From contig JAJZRG010000001.1 in the NCBI GenBank assembly GCA_021802825.1, positions 1-64,000 of the forward strand: a stretch of 64,000 nucleotides of DNA, given 5' to 3'. The position numbers and the translations under genes are program-made. This document shows positions 8,461 to 16,163 of this stretch, in pieces. Under the pieces are notes generated by a model, which ran no database searches, was not told where the DNA came from, and was given only the letters and a program-made list of their open reading frames with translations. Every line of letters starts with the position of its first letter. Within the stretch, counting starts at the first letter, position 1. The DNA comes from Chloroflexota bacterium. GTDB lineage: Bacteria; Chloroflexota; Limnocylindria; Limnocylindrales; CSP1-4.

Positions 8461-10116
8461 ATGACCGACCAGCCCGTTGTCCTCTACGACACCACCCTCC
8501 GCGACGGCACCCAGGGCGAGAACATCACGCTCTCGCTCGCCGACAAGCTCCGCGTGGCGCGGATGCTCGACGAGTACGGCTTCCCGTTCATCGAGGGCGG
8601 CTGGCCCGGCTCGAACCCCAAGGACATTGAGTTCTTCGCGGCCGCGCGCAAGGTGCGCTGGGAGAACGCGAAGCTGGCGGCCTTCGGGTCCACCCGCCAC
8701 AAGGGGAACAAGCCCGCAGACGACGCGAACCTGCGCGAGCTCGTGGCCGCCGAGACGCCGGTCGTCACGATCTTCGGCAAGAGCTGGCTGCTCCATGTGA
8801 CCGAGGTGCTGGGGGCGACGCCAACGCAGAACCTGGACATGATCTCGGACTCGGTGGGCTGGATCGTGGACCACGGCCGCGAGACCGTGTATGACGCCGA
8901 GCACTTCTTCGACGGCTACCGCGCCGACCGCGACTACGCGCTCGCGACGCTGCGCGCGGCCCGCGACGCCGGCGCCCGGACGCTCGTCCTGTGCGACACG
9001 AACGGCGGCACGCTCACCGACCAGCTGGTGCGGATCCTCGACGATGTCCGGGTCTCGCTCGCGGGCGACGACGGGCCGGCGATCACGTTGGGCATCCATA
9101 CGCACAACGACGCCGAGCTGGCGGTCGCCAACTCGATCGCGGCGGTCAAGGCCGGCGTCCGCCACGTCCAGGCCACGATCAACGGCTACGGCGAGCGCTG
9201 TGGCAACGCCAACATGGTCTCGATCCTGGCCAACCTCGCGCTCAAGACCGACAACGTGCTGGCGCCCCTCGGCGGTGGCGACCTGCCCGCCTTGACCGAG
9301 CTCTCGCGCTCGGTCGCCGAGATCGCCAACGTCAACCCCAACGACTACCAGCCCTATGTCGGCCGCTCGGCGTTCGCCCATAAGGGCGGCGTCCACGGGG
9401 CGGCGGTGGCCAAGGTTGAGCGCTCCTACCAGCACGTCGAGCCTGCCGCGGTGGGGAACACAGGCCGGCTGGTGGTGTCGGAGCTGGGCGGCCGGGCGAA
9501 CACTGAGATCCGTGCGCGCCAGCTGGGCCACGAACTGGAGGGCGTGCTGGACGCCCGGGAGCTGAGCCGGCTGATCAAGCGGCTTGAGCACGAGGGGCTC
9601 GCGTTCGAGGGCGCCGAGGCCTCGTTCGAGCTGCTGATCCACCGCCAGACGCCCGGCTATGAGCCGCCGTTCCGGATCCTTGACTACACCTGCCTCGTTG
9701 AGCAGCGGTCCGGCCGCGAGCTCCTCGCCGAGTGCACGGTCAAGGTCGAGGTGGCGGGCGAGGTCCTGCACACGGCCGCCGACGGCAACGGCCCGGTCAA
9801 CGCGCTCGACGGTGCGTTGCGCAAGGCGCTGGGCGCGTTCTATCCCGTGCTCGACGCGGTGCACCTCGTGGACTACAAGGTGCGCATCCTCGACGGGGCG
9901 ACCGCGACAGCCGCGAAGACCCGCGTCATCATCGACTCGCAGGACGGTTCGCGAACCTGGTCCACCATGGGGAGCGACACCAATATCATCGCGGCCTCGG
10001 CGCAGGCGCTCGCCGACTCGCTCGAGTACGCGGTGTGGAAGTCCGGTGGCGAGGTGCGGCGGCGCGACGAGCGAGGCTTCACCGCGGTCAACGGGCACTT
10101 GGAGGTTGCGGGATGA
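8461..10116 (+). CDS. cimA: (R)-citramalate synthase
   Basis: 551 residues from the ATG at 8461. LYDTTLRDGTQGENITLSLADK and IEGGWPGSNPKD are typical of the CimA branch of the HMGL family, as is the longer barrel; IHTHNDAELAVANS is the metal site. The C-terminal LeuA-type regulatory domain is [16 protein letters not shown] ... DTNIIAASAQALADS. It makes citramalate from pyruvate and acetyl-CoA, giving 2-oxobutyrate for isoleucine without threonine deaminase. An upstream GTG (8398) would add a 21-residue extension that looks non-conserved. The stop overlaps the next gene. Confidence 0.92.
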   Translation: MTDQPVVLYDTTLRDGTQGENITLSLADKLRVARMLDEYGFPFIEGGWPGSNPKDIEFFAAARKVRWENAKLAAFGSTRHKGNKPADDANLRELVAAETPVVTIFGKSWLLHVTEVLGATPTQNLDMISDSVGWIVDHGRETVYDAEHFFDGYRADRDYALATLRAARDAGARTLVLCDTNGGTLTDQLVRILDDVRVSLAGDDGPAITLGIHTHNDAELAVANSIAAVKAGVRHVQATINGYGERCGNANMVSILANLALKTDNVLAPLGGGDLPALTELSRSVAEIANVNPNDYQPYVGRSAFAHKGGVHGAAVAKVERSYQHVEPAAVGNTGRLVVSELGGRANTEIRARQLGHELEGVLDARELSRLIKRLEHEGLAFEGAEASFELLIHRQTPGYEPPFRILDYTCLVEQRSGRELLAECTVKVEVAGEVLHTAADGNGPVNALDGALRKALGAFYPVLDAVHLVDYKVRILDGATATAAKTRVIIDSQDGSRTWSTMGSDTNIIAASAQALADSLEYAVWKSGGEVRRRDERGFTAVNGHLEVAG

Positions 10117-10640
10117 GCGATGCAGCGGCTCGCGAGCCCCTCCGGCTCGTGCGCTGGACCGCGACGTCGGGCAGCAACATGAACAGCAGGGCCGCCGTGG
10201 TGATCCACGGCGCGGGCCACGACTGGCGAGCGTCGGCTGAGGGCAACGGCGCGGTCGACGCCCTCCTGCGCGCCGTCAACCTGGCGCTCGCGGACGTGCT
10301 GGGGGAGGCACCGCTGCTGCTGGCCTACGACGTCCACGCGCTGTCGGAGGGTCCGTCCGCGGAGGGCCGCGTGAACGTTCGGATCGCGCCGCCTGTCAGC
10401 GCGAAGGGGGAGCGCTCGGACGGGCGGTTCAGCGGCGAGGCCACGAGCACCAACATCGTGGCTGCGTCGGTCGAGGCGTACGTCGCCGCGCTCAACGCGA
10501 TGCTCGGCGCAGGCTCGTGGGTGGGCGCGACCGAGGAGGCGGCCCGGCTCAGGGGGGAGGCCGGCACGGAGCCCGACCCGGCCGAGGCCGAGTACGAACA
10601 CGGCACCAAGATCGACACGACGGCGTGGTTCAACCGCTGA
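10113..10640 (+). CDS. Free-standing LeuA-type allosteric (dimerisation) domain protein
   Basis: 175 residues, ATG at 10113 overlapping the cimA stop (ATGA). The whole protein matches only the C-terminal regulatory domain of LeuA/CimA: NMNSRAAVVI, GNGAVDALLRAVNLAL, then STNIVAASVEAYVAALNAML. There is no catalytic barrel. It is the third such domain encoded in this operon. Inference: it could heterodimerise with LeuA or CimA and modify feedback control, or be a paralogous ligand sensor. The Asp/Glu-rich tail (EPDPAEAEYEHGT) is unique to it. Confidence 0.85.
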   Translation: MSDAAAREPLRLVRWTATSGSNMNSRAAVVIHGAGHDWRASAEGNGAVDALLRAVNLALADVLGEAPLLLAYDVHALSEGPSAEGRVNVRIAPPVSAKGERSDGRFSGEATSTNIVAASVEAYVAALNAMLGAGSWVGATEEAARLRGEAGTEPDPAEAEYEHGTKIDTTAWFNR

Positions 10641-10645
10641 GCGGC

Positions 10646-11533
10646 GTGGCGGGCGCGGCATCGCCCGCCCGACCCGCGCCGCGCGTCGCGTACACGGGCG
10701 AGCCGGGCGCCTTCGCCGAGGGGGCCGTCCTGCGGTTCTTCGCCGACCCGGAGGCGGTCCCGATGGGCTCATTCCGGGCCGTGTTCGAGGCGGTGCGGGA
10801 CGGGGATGTGGCGGCCGGCGTGGTCCCCGTGGAGAGCTCGCTGTTGGGGACGATCCGCGAGAACCTCGACCTGCTGTGGGCGTTCGACCTGCCGATCGTC
10901 GGCGAGGTGACGGTGCCCGTGCGCCTGGCGCTGCTGGCGCTCCCGGGCGAGCGGCTCGAGTCGATCGAGCGCGTGTACTCCATCTCCGCCGCCCTCGCCC
11001 AGGCCGACGAGTTCCTGCGCTCGCGGCCCTGGGTGGTCGAGACGGCGTACAACACGGCCGGCGCGGCCAAGGGGATCGCCGAGCGGCGCGAGCGCGGGGC
11101 GGCCGCTGTCGCCTCGGCCCGGGTGGCGCCGATCTACGGGCTCGAGGTCATCGCCGACGACATCCAGTCCGGCTCCGACAACCGGACGCGGTTCGCGGTG
11201 ATCGCCCGCCGGGGCGAGGAGGCGGCGGTGCGTGGTGCGGCGGCCCCGTTGTCGGTCGCGGGCGCCCCCCGGACCTCGCTGGTGTTCGCCGTGCGCAACG
11301 TGCCCGGGTCTCTGTACCGCTCGCTGGGGGCGTTCGCGACGCGAGGGATAAACCTTTGGCGGCTCGAGTCGCGGCCCTGGACCGAGCGCGGCGCGCGCTG
11401 GGAGTACGTGTTCTGGGTGGACCTCGACGGGGACCCGGCGGAGGCGTCTTGTGCCGCCGCGCTTGAGACCCTCGCCACCGAGACGGAGCTGGTGCGGATC
11501 CTGGGCACCTATCCGCGCGCCGCCGAGGAGTAG
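10646..11533 (+). CDS. pheA: Prephenate dehydratase
   Basis: About 295 residues. The periplasmic-binding-protein-like catalytic domain begins VAYTGEPGAFAEGAVLRFF; GVVPVESSLLGTIRENLDLL and the catalytic NRTRF segment (DNRTRFAVIARR) are present. The C-terminal ACT domain has TSLVFAVRNVPGSLYRSLGAF and the Phe-binding ESRP motif. It makes phenylpyruvate and is probably inhibited by phenylalanine. The start is uncertain: in-frame GTGs at 10625 (overlapping the previous stop) and 10646 are both possible. It is the last gene of the plus-strand amino-acid operon. Confidence 0.93.
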   Translation: MAGAASPARPAPRVAYTGEPGAFAEGAVLRFFADPEAVPMGSFRAVFEAVRDGDVAAGVVPVESSLLGTIRENLDLLWAFDLPIVGEVTVPVRLALLALPGERLESIERVYSISAALAQADEFLRSRPWVVETAYNTAGAAKGIAERRERGAAAVASARVAPIYGLEVIADDIQSGSDNRTRFAVIARRGEEAAVRGAAAPLSVAGAPRTSLVFAVRNVPGSLYRSLGAFATRGINLWRLESRPWTERGARWEYVFWVDLDGDPAEASCAAALETLATETELVRILGTYPRAAEE

Positions 11534-11555
11534 CGCGCGGCGAGCCGCCGCCGCG

Positions 11556-11719
11556 TGGTGACCGTGAGTCACCAAATCCAGGCTGATCGCGGCAACTCAG
11601 CCCGGTTTCTGCCCTGATTGGTGACCCTGCGTCACCAGACTCGCCCGAATGGTGACCCACGATCACCATGGCGGAGGTGGCGGGCGTCCCCGCTCAAGTT
11701 TGGTGACCCACAATCACCA
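11556..11719. repeat. Array of four 19-bp palindromes TGGTGAC-N5-RTCACCA
   Basis: Units lie at 11556-11574, 11619-11637, 11650-11668 and 11701-11719. The first two are perfect TGGTGAC/GTCACCA dyads; the last two have ATCACCA as right arm. Centre-to-centre distances are 63, 31 and 51 bp, close to 6, 3 and 5 helical turns. The array starts 23 bp after the pheA stop. A second four-unit array with spacing 52, 30 and 52 bp is at 62347-62499. Candidate binding sites for a dimeric DNA-binding protein, or an interspersed repeat family. Confidence 0.85.
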
Positions 11720-12196
11720 CGCCGACACGCGGAGCGGGGCCCGGGACGGGCGGACGTCCCGCCTCAGCGCGAAGTCGCCGGCGAGGGCTCAGCCGCCGGT
11801 GCCCGTCCCCGCGAACGGGCTGGCGTTCGGCGTGCCGCTGCGGGCTCCCGGGGCGCCTCCCGCAGCCCGGGGCCGTGAGCGCCGAACCCGTCAGGCCCGC
11901 CGTCCACCCGGGCCAGGCCCGGTCCGTCAGCGCTGCCGTTGACCCCTGCCCGGTCCCGCCCGCGCCCTTGACCCCGGCCCGGCCCGCCGGCCGCGCTCCT
12001 CCCCTGAAGCACCGGGGCGCACGTGACCGACGAGGTCGACGGCGGTCCTTGCGCAAACCGGGCTCCTTGCCGAGCTGCGTGCGACGCCGGTGGACTGCAC
12101 GCAAACACGGTCGGGCTGGCTGCCTGTCCGTCGCACGAGGGGCCGGCGCTACCGGTGAGAAGGCCCACGAGGGCCAGCCAGGGCCGCTCGTCGGCG
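11720..12196. other. Gene-free GC-rich stretch
   Basis: No supported gene. The DNA is rich in GGCCCGG/CCGGGCC runs and Pro/Arg/Gly/Ala pseudo-ORFs in several frames. I see no RNA gene or terminator with a T-run. Confidence 0.5.
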
Positions 12197-12886
12197 TCAG
12201 GGCGCGACGTACGCCCGCCAGGCGTCGATCCAGTGCGTCGCGATCAGGTGCTGCGCCGTCGCGAGCGGCATCTTGCCCGAGCACACCAGGTGGTTGAGCC
12301 GGTTCTCGAGCTGGTCCTTCACGCGCGCCCCGACCGGGGTCCCGTCCGAGAGCTTGGCCGTGTACGGCTCCGGCCAGAGATTGGCAGGATCGCGCGGGGC
12401 GCCGCCGAGCTCGAGAGAGACGAGGTGGTCCTCCTCGTAGTGGGCGAGCGCGTTGTCCGTGTAGCCGTACTGAGCGATCTGCTGGCGCTTGAGCGCCGTG
12501 GTGTACGAGGAGGGCGGGCGGATCTTAGCCGTCCATCCCTTCGCGCAGATCGTCGAGGCCAGCGTCCCGGGCGTGACCGCCGGGTTGAGGGCGCCGGGCG
12601 TGAGGCTCGGGTCGGGCGTGCCGGGCTCGCGGCCGGCGGACGGGGGCGTCACGCTTGGCGTGGGTTGCGATACCGACGTCGTCGAAGGCGCCGCTGGCGA
12701 CGGCGAGGAGGACGTTGAGGACGACGGCGAGGCTTCGGCCGCGGCAAGGGTCGGGCTGGCGAACAGACCTGCTGTTCGCGACGCTGCGGGGCGCATGGCT
12801 GCCGAGACCACCACGGATCCCAGCACAACCACAAGCAGGACGACCGCAAGCGCGGCCATCCCACGCCAGCTTCGCGTCGTCCTCAT
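12197..12886 (-). CDS. Membrane-anchored/secreted protein with an HNH-like C-terminal domain
   Basis: 229 residues from the ATG at 12886. Residues about 9-30 form one hydrophobic segment (GMAALAVVLLVVVLGSVVV), then a Ser/Thr/Pro-rich linker of about 80 residues suits an extracytoplasmic spacer. The C-terminal 110 residues contain HYEEDHLVSLELGGAPRDPANLWPEP and KDQLENRLNHLVCSGKM, which resembles His-Asn nuclease-type (HNH/GmrSD-like) folds. The catalytic assignment is not proved; the family is often annotated as hypothetical. No ribosome-binding site is obvious, and a longer start at 13075 would extend through the repeat region, which I consider unlikely. Confidence 0.75.
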   Translation of the reverse strand: MRTTRSWRGMAALAVVLLVVVLGSVVVSAAMRPAASRTAGLFASPTLAAAEASPSSSTSSSPSPAAPSTTSVSQPTPSVTPPSAGREPGTPDPSLTPGALNPAVTPGTLASTICAKGWTAKIRPPSSYTTALKRQQIAQYGYTDNALAHYEEDHLVSLELGGAPRDPANLWPEPYTAKLSDGTPVGARVKDQLENRLNHLVCSGKMPLATAQHLIATHWIDAWRAYVAP

Positions 12887-12910
12887 TGCGCAACTGTGCG
12901 GCTTGGAGGG

Positions 12911-13059
12911 CGGCCGCGGCAAGTCGCGGCGACCCCGACCGCGCGCGGCCCGCCGCCCGAGGCCGGCGGCCGCGGCAAATCGCGGCCACCCGGGCCGCCG
13001 AGTCGGGCCAGACTCGAATCGGCGGGTCTTGCGCACGGCCCACCGCCCGAGGCCGGCGG
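12911..13059. repeat. Two interleaved GC-rich repeat pairs
   Basis: A 24-bp unit (CGGCCGCGGCAA...) recurs at 12911-12934 and 12967-12990 with two differences. A 27-bp unit (GCxCGGCCCxCCGCCCGAGG core) recurs at 12943-12969 and 13033-13059. Both can fold into hairpins. They lie upstream of the HNH-like gene. Confidence 0.7.
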
Positions 13060-13223
13060 TTTGCACGGGGGTCACGCGGGACGGGGCCGCGGGCGAGTCT
13101 GCTGTGACTCAGGCTCGGCGGTCGGTGTGGGACGACGAAGGCGCGGCGATGCGTGCGCGCGAAGCCCCGGACCGGGCCGCAGGACAATCCCGATGACATA
13201 ACTCGGAATTCGCGGGATCGCCG

Positions 13224-13229
13224 TAGAAT
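13224..13229 (+). promoter_or_regulatory. Putative -10 element of the aldehyde dehydrogenase gene
   Basis: TAGAAT matches the -10 consensus at 4-5 positions and lies 39 bp before the ATG at 13269, which also has its own AGGAG site. No clear -35. Confidence 0.4.
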
Positions 13230-13268
13230 CGCGGCGTCTGAGATGCCAGAGCCCCCAGGAGCCTCGCC

Positions 13269-14711
13269 ATGACCGTGTCTGTCGGAGCCACGCCCCGAAA
13301 GATCTTCCTCGCCGGCCAGTGGGTCGAGTCGCCGGATGTCCTCGTGGTGTCGAACCCGGCCACCGGCGAGGAGGTGGGCCGAACCTATCTCGCGACGCCG
13401 GAGCAGTACGAGGAGGCCGTCCAGGCAGCCGAGCGCGCCTTCGAGGTCACCCGCAAGCTCCCCGCCTACGAGCGCGGCCACATCCTGCGCGAGCTGTCCG
13501 CACGCGTGGCCGCCCGTCGCGACGAGCTGGCTGAGCTGATCGTCGCCGAGGCCGGCAAGCCCATCCGGGACGCGCGGGTCGAGGTGGACCGGGCATCGCT
13601 CGTGTTCCGCCTGGGCGCCGAGGAGGCCGAGCGCATGCACGGCGAGGTCATCCCGCTCGACCTCATGCCGTCCTCCAAGGAGCGCGTCGGCATCACGCGC
13701 AGGTTCCCCATCGGCCCCATCGCGGGCATCAGCCCGTTCAACTTCCCGCTCAACCTCGCAGTCCACAAGCTGGCCCCGGCCATCGCGTCGGGCAACCCCA
13801 TCGTCCTCAAGCCGGCCTCGAAGGACCCGCTGGTCATGCTCAAGATCGCGGAGATGCTCGAGGAGGCGGGCGTGCCCGAGGGCATGGTCAGCATCCTGCC
13901 GATGACGCGGGACATGGGCGACCGGATGGTCGGAGACGACCGGTTCAAGCTGCTCACCTTCACCGGGTCGCCCGCCGTCGGCTGGCGCATGAAGACGCGC
14001 GCCGGCAAGAAGAAGGTCGTGCTCGAGCTGGGCGGCAACGCCGGGCTGATCGTGGACAAGTCCGCGAACCTCGAGTGGGCGGTCAAGCGCGCGGTGACCG
14101 GCTCCTACGCCTACTCCGGCCAGACGTGCATCAGCGTCCAGCGCATGTTCGTGCACGAAGACATCTGGGACGAGTTCATGAGCCGCTTCGTCGCGGCCTC
14201 GGCGACGCTCCGGGTGGGCGACCCGATGGACCCGACCACGGACGTCGGGCCGATGGTGGACGAGGCCAACGCCCGGCGGACACAGGACTGGGTGGACGAG
14301 GCCGTGGCGATGGGCGGCAAGGTGCTGCTCGGCGGCCGCGCCCAGGGCACCTACTTCCCGCCGACCGTCCTCACGGACGTGCCGTTCAACGCCCGGGTGT
14401 GCTCGTCGGAGGCGTTCGCGCCCCTCGTCGTGGCGTTCAAGTTCAGCTCCATGGACGAGGCGATCCGCAGGGTCAACGACTCGGACTTCGGGCTCCAGAC
14501 CGGCGTCTTCACGGCCGACCTCGCCGATGCCTGGAAGGCGTTCAACGAGCTCGAGGTGGGTGGCGTGATCATCAACGACATCCCGTCCTACCGGATCGAC
14601 CACATGCCCTACGGCGGGGTCAAGGATTCGGGCCAGGGACGCGAGGGCCTCCGCTGGTCGATCGAGGACATGACCGAGTTGCGGATCATGGTGCTCGCCT
14701 GGCCCCAGTAG
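13269..14711 (+). CDS. NAD(P)-dependent aldehyde dehydrogenase
   Basis: 480 residues, ATG at 13269 after CAGGAGCCTCGCC. ALDH superfamily: FPIGPIAGISPFNFPLN, KPASKDP, FTGSPAVGWRMK, the catalytic Glu in VLELGGNAG and the nucleophilic Cys in SGQTCISVQR. The C-terminal EAFAPLVVAFKF and PYGGVKDSGQGREG are also typical. It oxidises an aldehyde to the acid or acyl derivative; the substrate cannot be fixed from sequence. The family includes non-phosphorylating glyceraldehyde-3-phosphate, lactaldehyde and semialdehyde dehydrogenases. It stands alone between the HNH-like gene and a toxin-antitoxin pair. Confidence 0.92.
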   Translation: MTVSVGATPRKIFLAGQWVESPDVLVVSNPATGEEVGRTYLATPEQYEEAVQAAERAFEVTRKLPAYERGHILRELSARVAARRDELAELIVAEAGKPIRDARVEVDRASLVFRLGAEEAERMHGEVIPLDLMPSSKERVGITRRFPIGPIAGISPFNFPLNLAVHKLAPAIASGNPIVLKPASKDPLVMLKIAEMLEEAGVPEGMVSILPMTRDMGDRMVGDDRFKLLTFTGSPAVGWRMKTRAGKKKVVLELGGNAGLIVDKSANLEWAVKRAVTGSYAYSGQTCISVQRMFVHEDIWDEFMSRFVAASATLRVGDPMDPTTDVGPMVDEANARRTQDWVDEAVAMGGKVLLGGRAQGTYFPPTVLTDVPFNARVCSSEAFAPLVVAFKFSSMDEAIRRVNDSDFGLQTGVFTADLADAWKAFNELEVGGVIINDIPSYRIDHMPYGGVKDSGQGREGLRWSIEDMTELRIMVLAWPQ

Positions 14712-14816
14712 GGCGCCAGTGGCGTCTCGCGACGGGGCTCCGCGGCCTCGAGCGCGCCGAGCCCGCCATGCGCCCGGGCGGGTGTCAACGGCCCGGGGAC
14801 ACAACGGCCCGGGGCC

Positions 14817-14881
14817 TTGACTGCGCGAGAACCGGTGCTTAGCATTCAGAATCATGCTAAGCGTCAAGGTCAGTGCTAAGC
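14817..14881 (+). promoter_or_regulatory. vapBC promoter with overlapping operator; leaderless start
   Basis: TTGACT (14817-14822), 17-bp spacer, TAGCAT (14840-14845) form a good sigma-70 promoter, putting the transcript start only a base or two before the ATG at 14854. A perfect 9-bp dyad, GCTTAGCAT (14837-14845) and ATGCTAAGC (14854-14862), covers the -10 and the start codon. A third half-site TGCTAAGC lies at 14874-14881 inside the coding region. This is the layout expected for autorepression by the VapB-VapC complex. Confidence 0.75.
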
Positions 14882-15159
14882 ACCAAATCGCCGTCCCGAG
14901 TGAGGCACGGCGGCAGCTCGGCATCAAGGCTGGCGACCGTCTTGACGTCCAGGTGGCGGACGGTGCCCTGATCCTGCGGCCGGCGCCGTTGCGTCCCTCG
15001 GACCGGCTGCGCGGGGTGGCAGAAGGCCGGGCCTGGTACGGCTCGGACCCGGTGGCGTTCGTTCGGCAGCTGCGCGACGAATGGGAGGAGAGGGCCGGTG
15101 AGCGAAGCGGCCGACTCGGTGGCGGATCTGCTGACGAGGCACCCCCGGCTCGCCCTTGA
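14854..15159 (+). CDS. vapB: AbrB/MazE-type antitoxin of a VapBC pair
   Basis: 101 residues. The N-terminal 45 residues are a SpoVT/AbrB swapped-hairpin DNA-binding domain (VSAKHQIAVPSEARRQLGIKAGDRLDVQV). The middle part (GRAWYGSDPVAFVRQLRDEWEER) should bind the toxin. There is no ribosome-binding site before the ATG and the promoter sits directly on it, so translation is probably leaderless. The last 20 codons overlap the toxin start by 62 bp. Confidence 0.85.
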   Translation: MLSVKVSAKHQIAVPSEARRQLGIKAGDRLDVQVADGALILRPAPLRPSDRLRGVAEGRAWYGSDPVAFVRQLRDEWEERAGERSGRLGGGSADEAPPARP

Positions 15160-15553
15160 CAGTAGCGTCCTGATCTACCTGCTCGAGGATGACCCCCTTC
15201 GTGCTGGGCTGGTCGCGGCCCTGATCGACGAAGCGGCCGCGCGGCACTGTAGGAGCATCCTCGCGACCGTCGGGATCGCCGAGATCCTGGCAGGTCCGGC
15301 CCGCGCCGGTGATTGGGCGGCGTTCGAGATGCTCGCTGCGGCGGTGCGGGAACTGGGGCTTGACCACCCAGGGCTGGACGTCGCGACGGCCGAGGACGCC
15401 GCGTGGATCCGGGGCGCCACGGGCATGGGCCTTGCCGATGCTGTCCACCTCGCGAGCGCACGCGCCTCGGGCGCCACGGCGTTCCTGACCAACGATCGGC
15501 GGATTCGCTCCGGGCCGGGGCTCGAGGTGGCGTACCTCGACGACATGATCTAA
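15098..15553 (+). CDS. vapC: PIN-domain ribonuclease toxin of a VapBC pair
   Basis: 151 residues from a GTG at 15098 with GGGAGGAG just upstream, inside vapB, so expression is coupled to the antitoxin. The PIN-domain acidic residues are visible: ALDSSVLIYLLEDD, the Glu in TVGIAEIL, the Asp in GLADAVHLASA and the Asp in TNDRRI. Such toxins cut tRNA or rRNA when the antitoxin is degraded. It is of normal length and looks intact. Confidence 0.88.
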   Translation: MSEAADSVADLLTRHPRLALDSSVLIYLLEDDPLRAGLVAALIDEAAARHCRSILATVGIAEILAGPARAGDWAAFEMLAAAVRELGLDHPGLDVATAEDAAWIRGATGMGLADAVHLASARASGATAFLTNDRRIRSGPGLEVAYLDDMI

Positions 15554-16163
15554 CGAGGCACCGCCGCGAGGGCTCCGTGCAGGCAGCTCGGTGCGATCGT
15601 CCGTCGGCCTTGGTCTGTGGGGCGAACGGTGTCCGTGGCTACCCTCGCCGCGGACGACCGGCCCTCGCGTTCGGATCGCCGACGAACAGCACAAGAGCCG
15701 CCCATATGGTTAGTGAAGTCTCGCCCAAGTAAGTCGTTTAGTCCTTGACATAGTACTTCTGGGCTACTTGACATAGTACTTCTGGGCTATCAGACTCCCG
15801 CCTGCCAATGCCGTCAGACGGGGGTCCGGCGCTGGTCGGCATGGGGCGAGGCCACAGCAGAGCCCGTCCCTGAGGACTGAGGTAGTGCCAGGGGAGCCTG
15901 CGCTGCGGATGACCGACGACCCCCGCTCGATCTTTCTGCCCGCCGCGATGTCACCACCACGATCGCGGTGTTTCGTCCTGTCCTTCACCACGTGGGCTGC
16001 GAGCCCGTCGACGAACAGCCGGCTGGAATGGGGGCAATGGCGCCTATAGGGAGGTGGGACAGACATCGAGGTCGGGACGGCTCAAGCGCGAGCTGGCTAG
16101 CGATCGGAGGACAGGCGCCACAACTTCGGCGCGATCGCAGACGGGGAGAGGAGACCGATATCG
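15554..16163. other. 610-bp region without a supported gene
   Basis: Holds the 23-bp tandem repeat described separately and a locally AT-richer patch (about 15690-15790). A minus-strand frame (15764-16066) gives a protein-like but unrecognised reading; I cannot support it. It may be the remnant of a lost insertion. A good ribosome-binding site (GAGAGGAGA) for the next gene closes the region. Confidence 0.4.
15744..15789. repeat. Perfect tandem duplication of 23 bp with TTGACA motifs
   Basis: Bases 15744-15766 and 15767-15789 are identical and each begins CTTGACATAGTACTT. Each carries a consensus-like TTGACA hexamer, but I see no matching -10 at 16-18 bp. Confidence 0.9.

Noticed and set aside
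6658..10098. A 1146-codon open frame on the minus strand across leuA-leuB-cimA
   Set aside because: It is antisense to three well-conserved enzymes, has a composition typical of shadow frames in GC-rich DNA (His/Arg/Asp/Val-rich) and matches nothing I know.
11556..11719. CRISPR array
   Set aside because: Units are 19-bp palindromes with unequal spacing of 31-63 bp and variable centres; no longer repeat of 25-40 bp, no leader and no cas genes.
12525..15461. A 978-codon minus-strand open frame over the aldehyde dehydrogenase and vapBC
   Set aside because: Antisense shadow of clearly coding genes; no domain recognisable.
15764..16066. Minus-strand 100-codon frame as a transposase remnant
   Set aside because: No DDE or HTH motif could be recognised and no terminal inverted repeats were seen; left as unexplained intergenic DNA.
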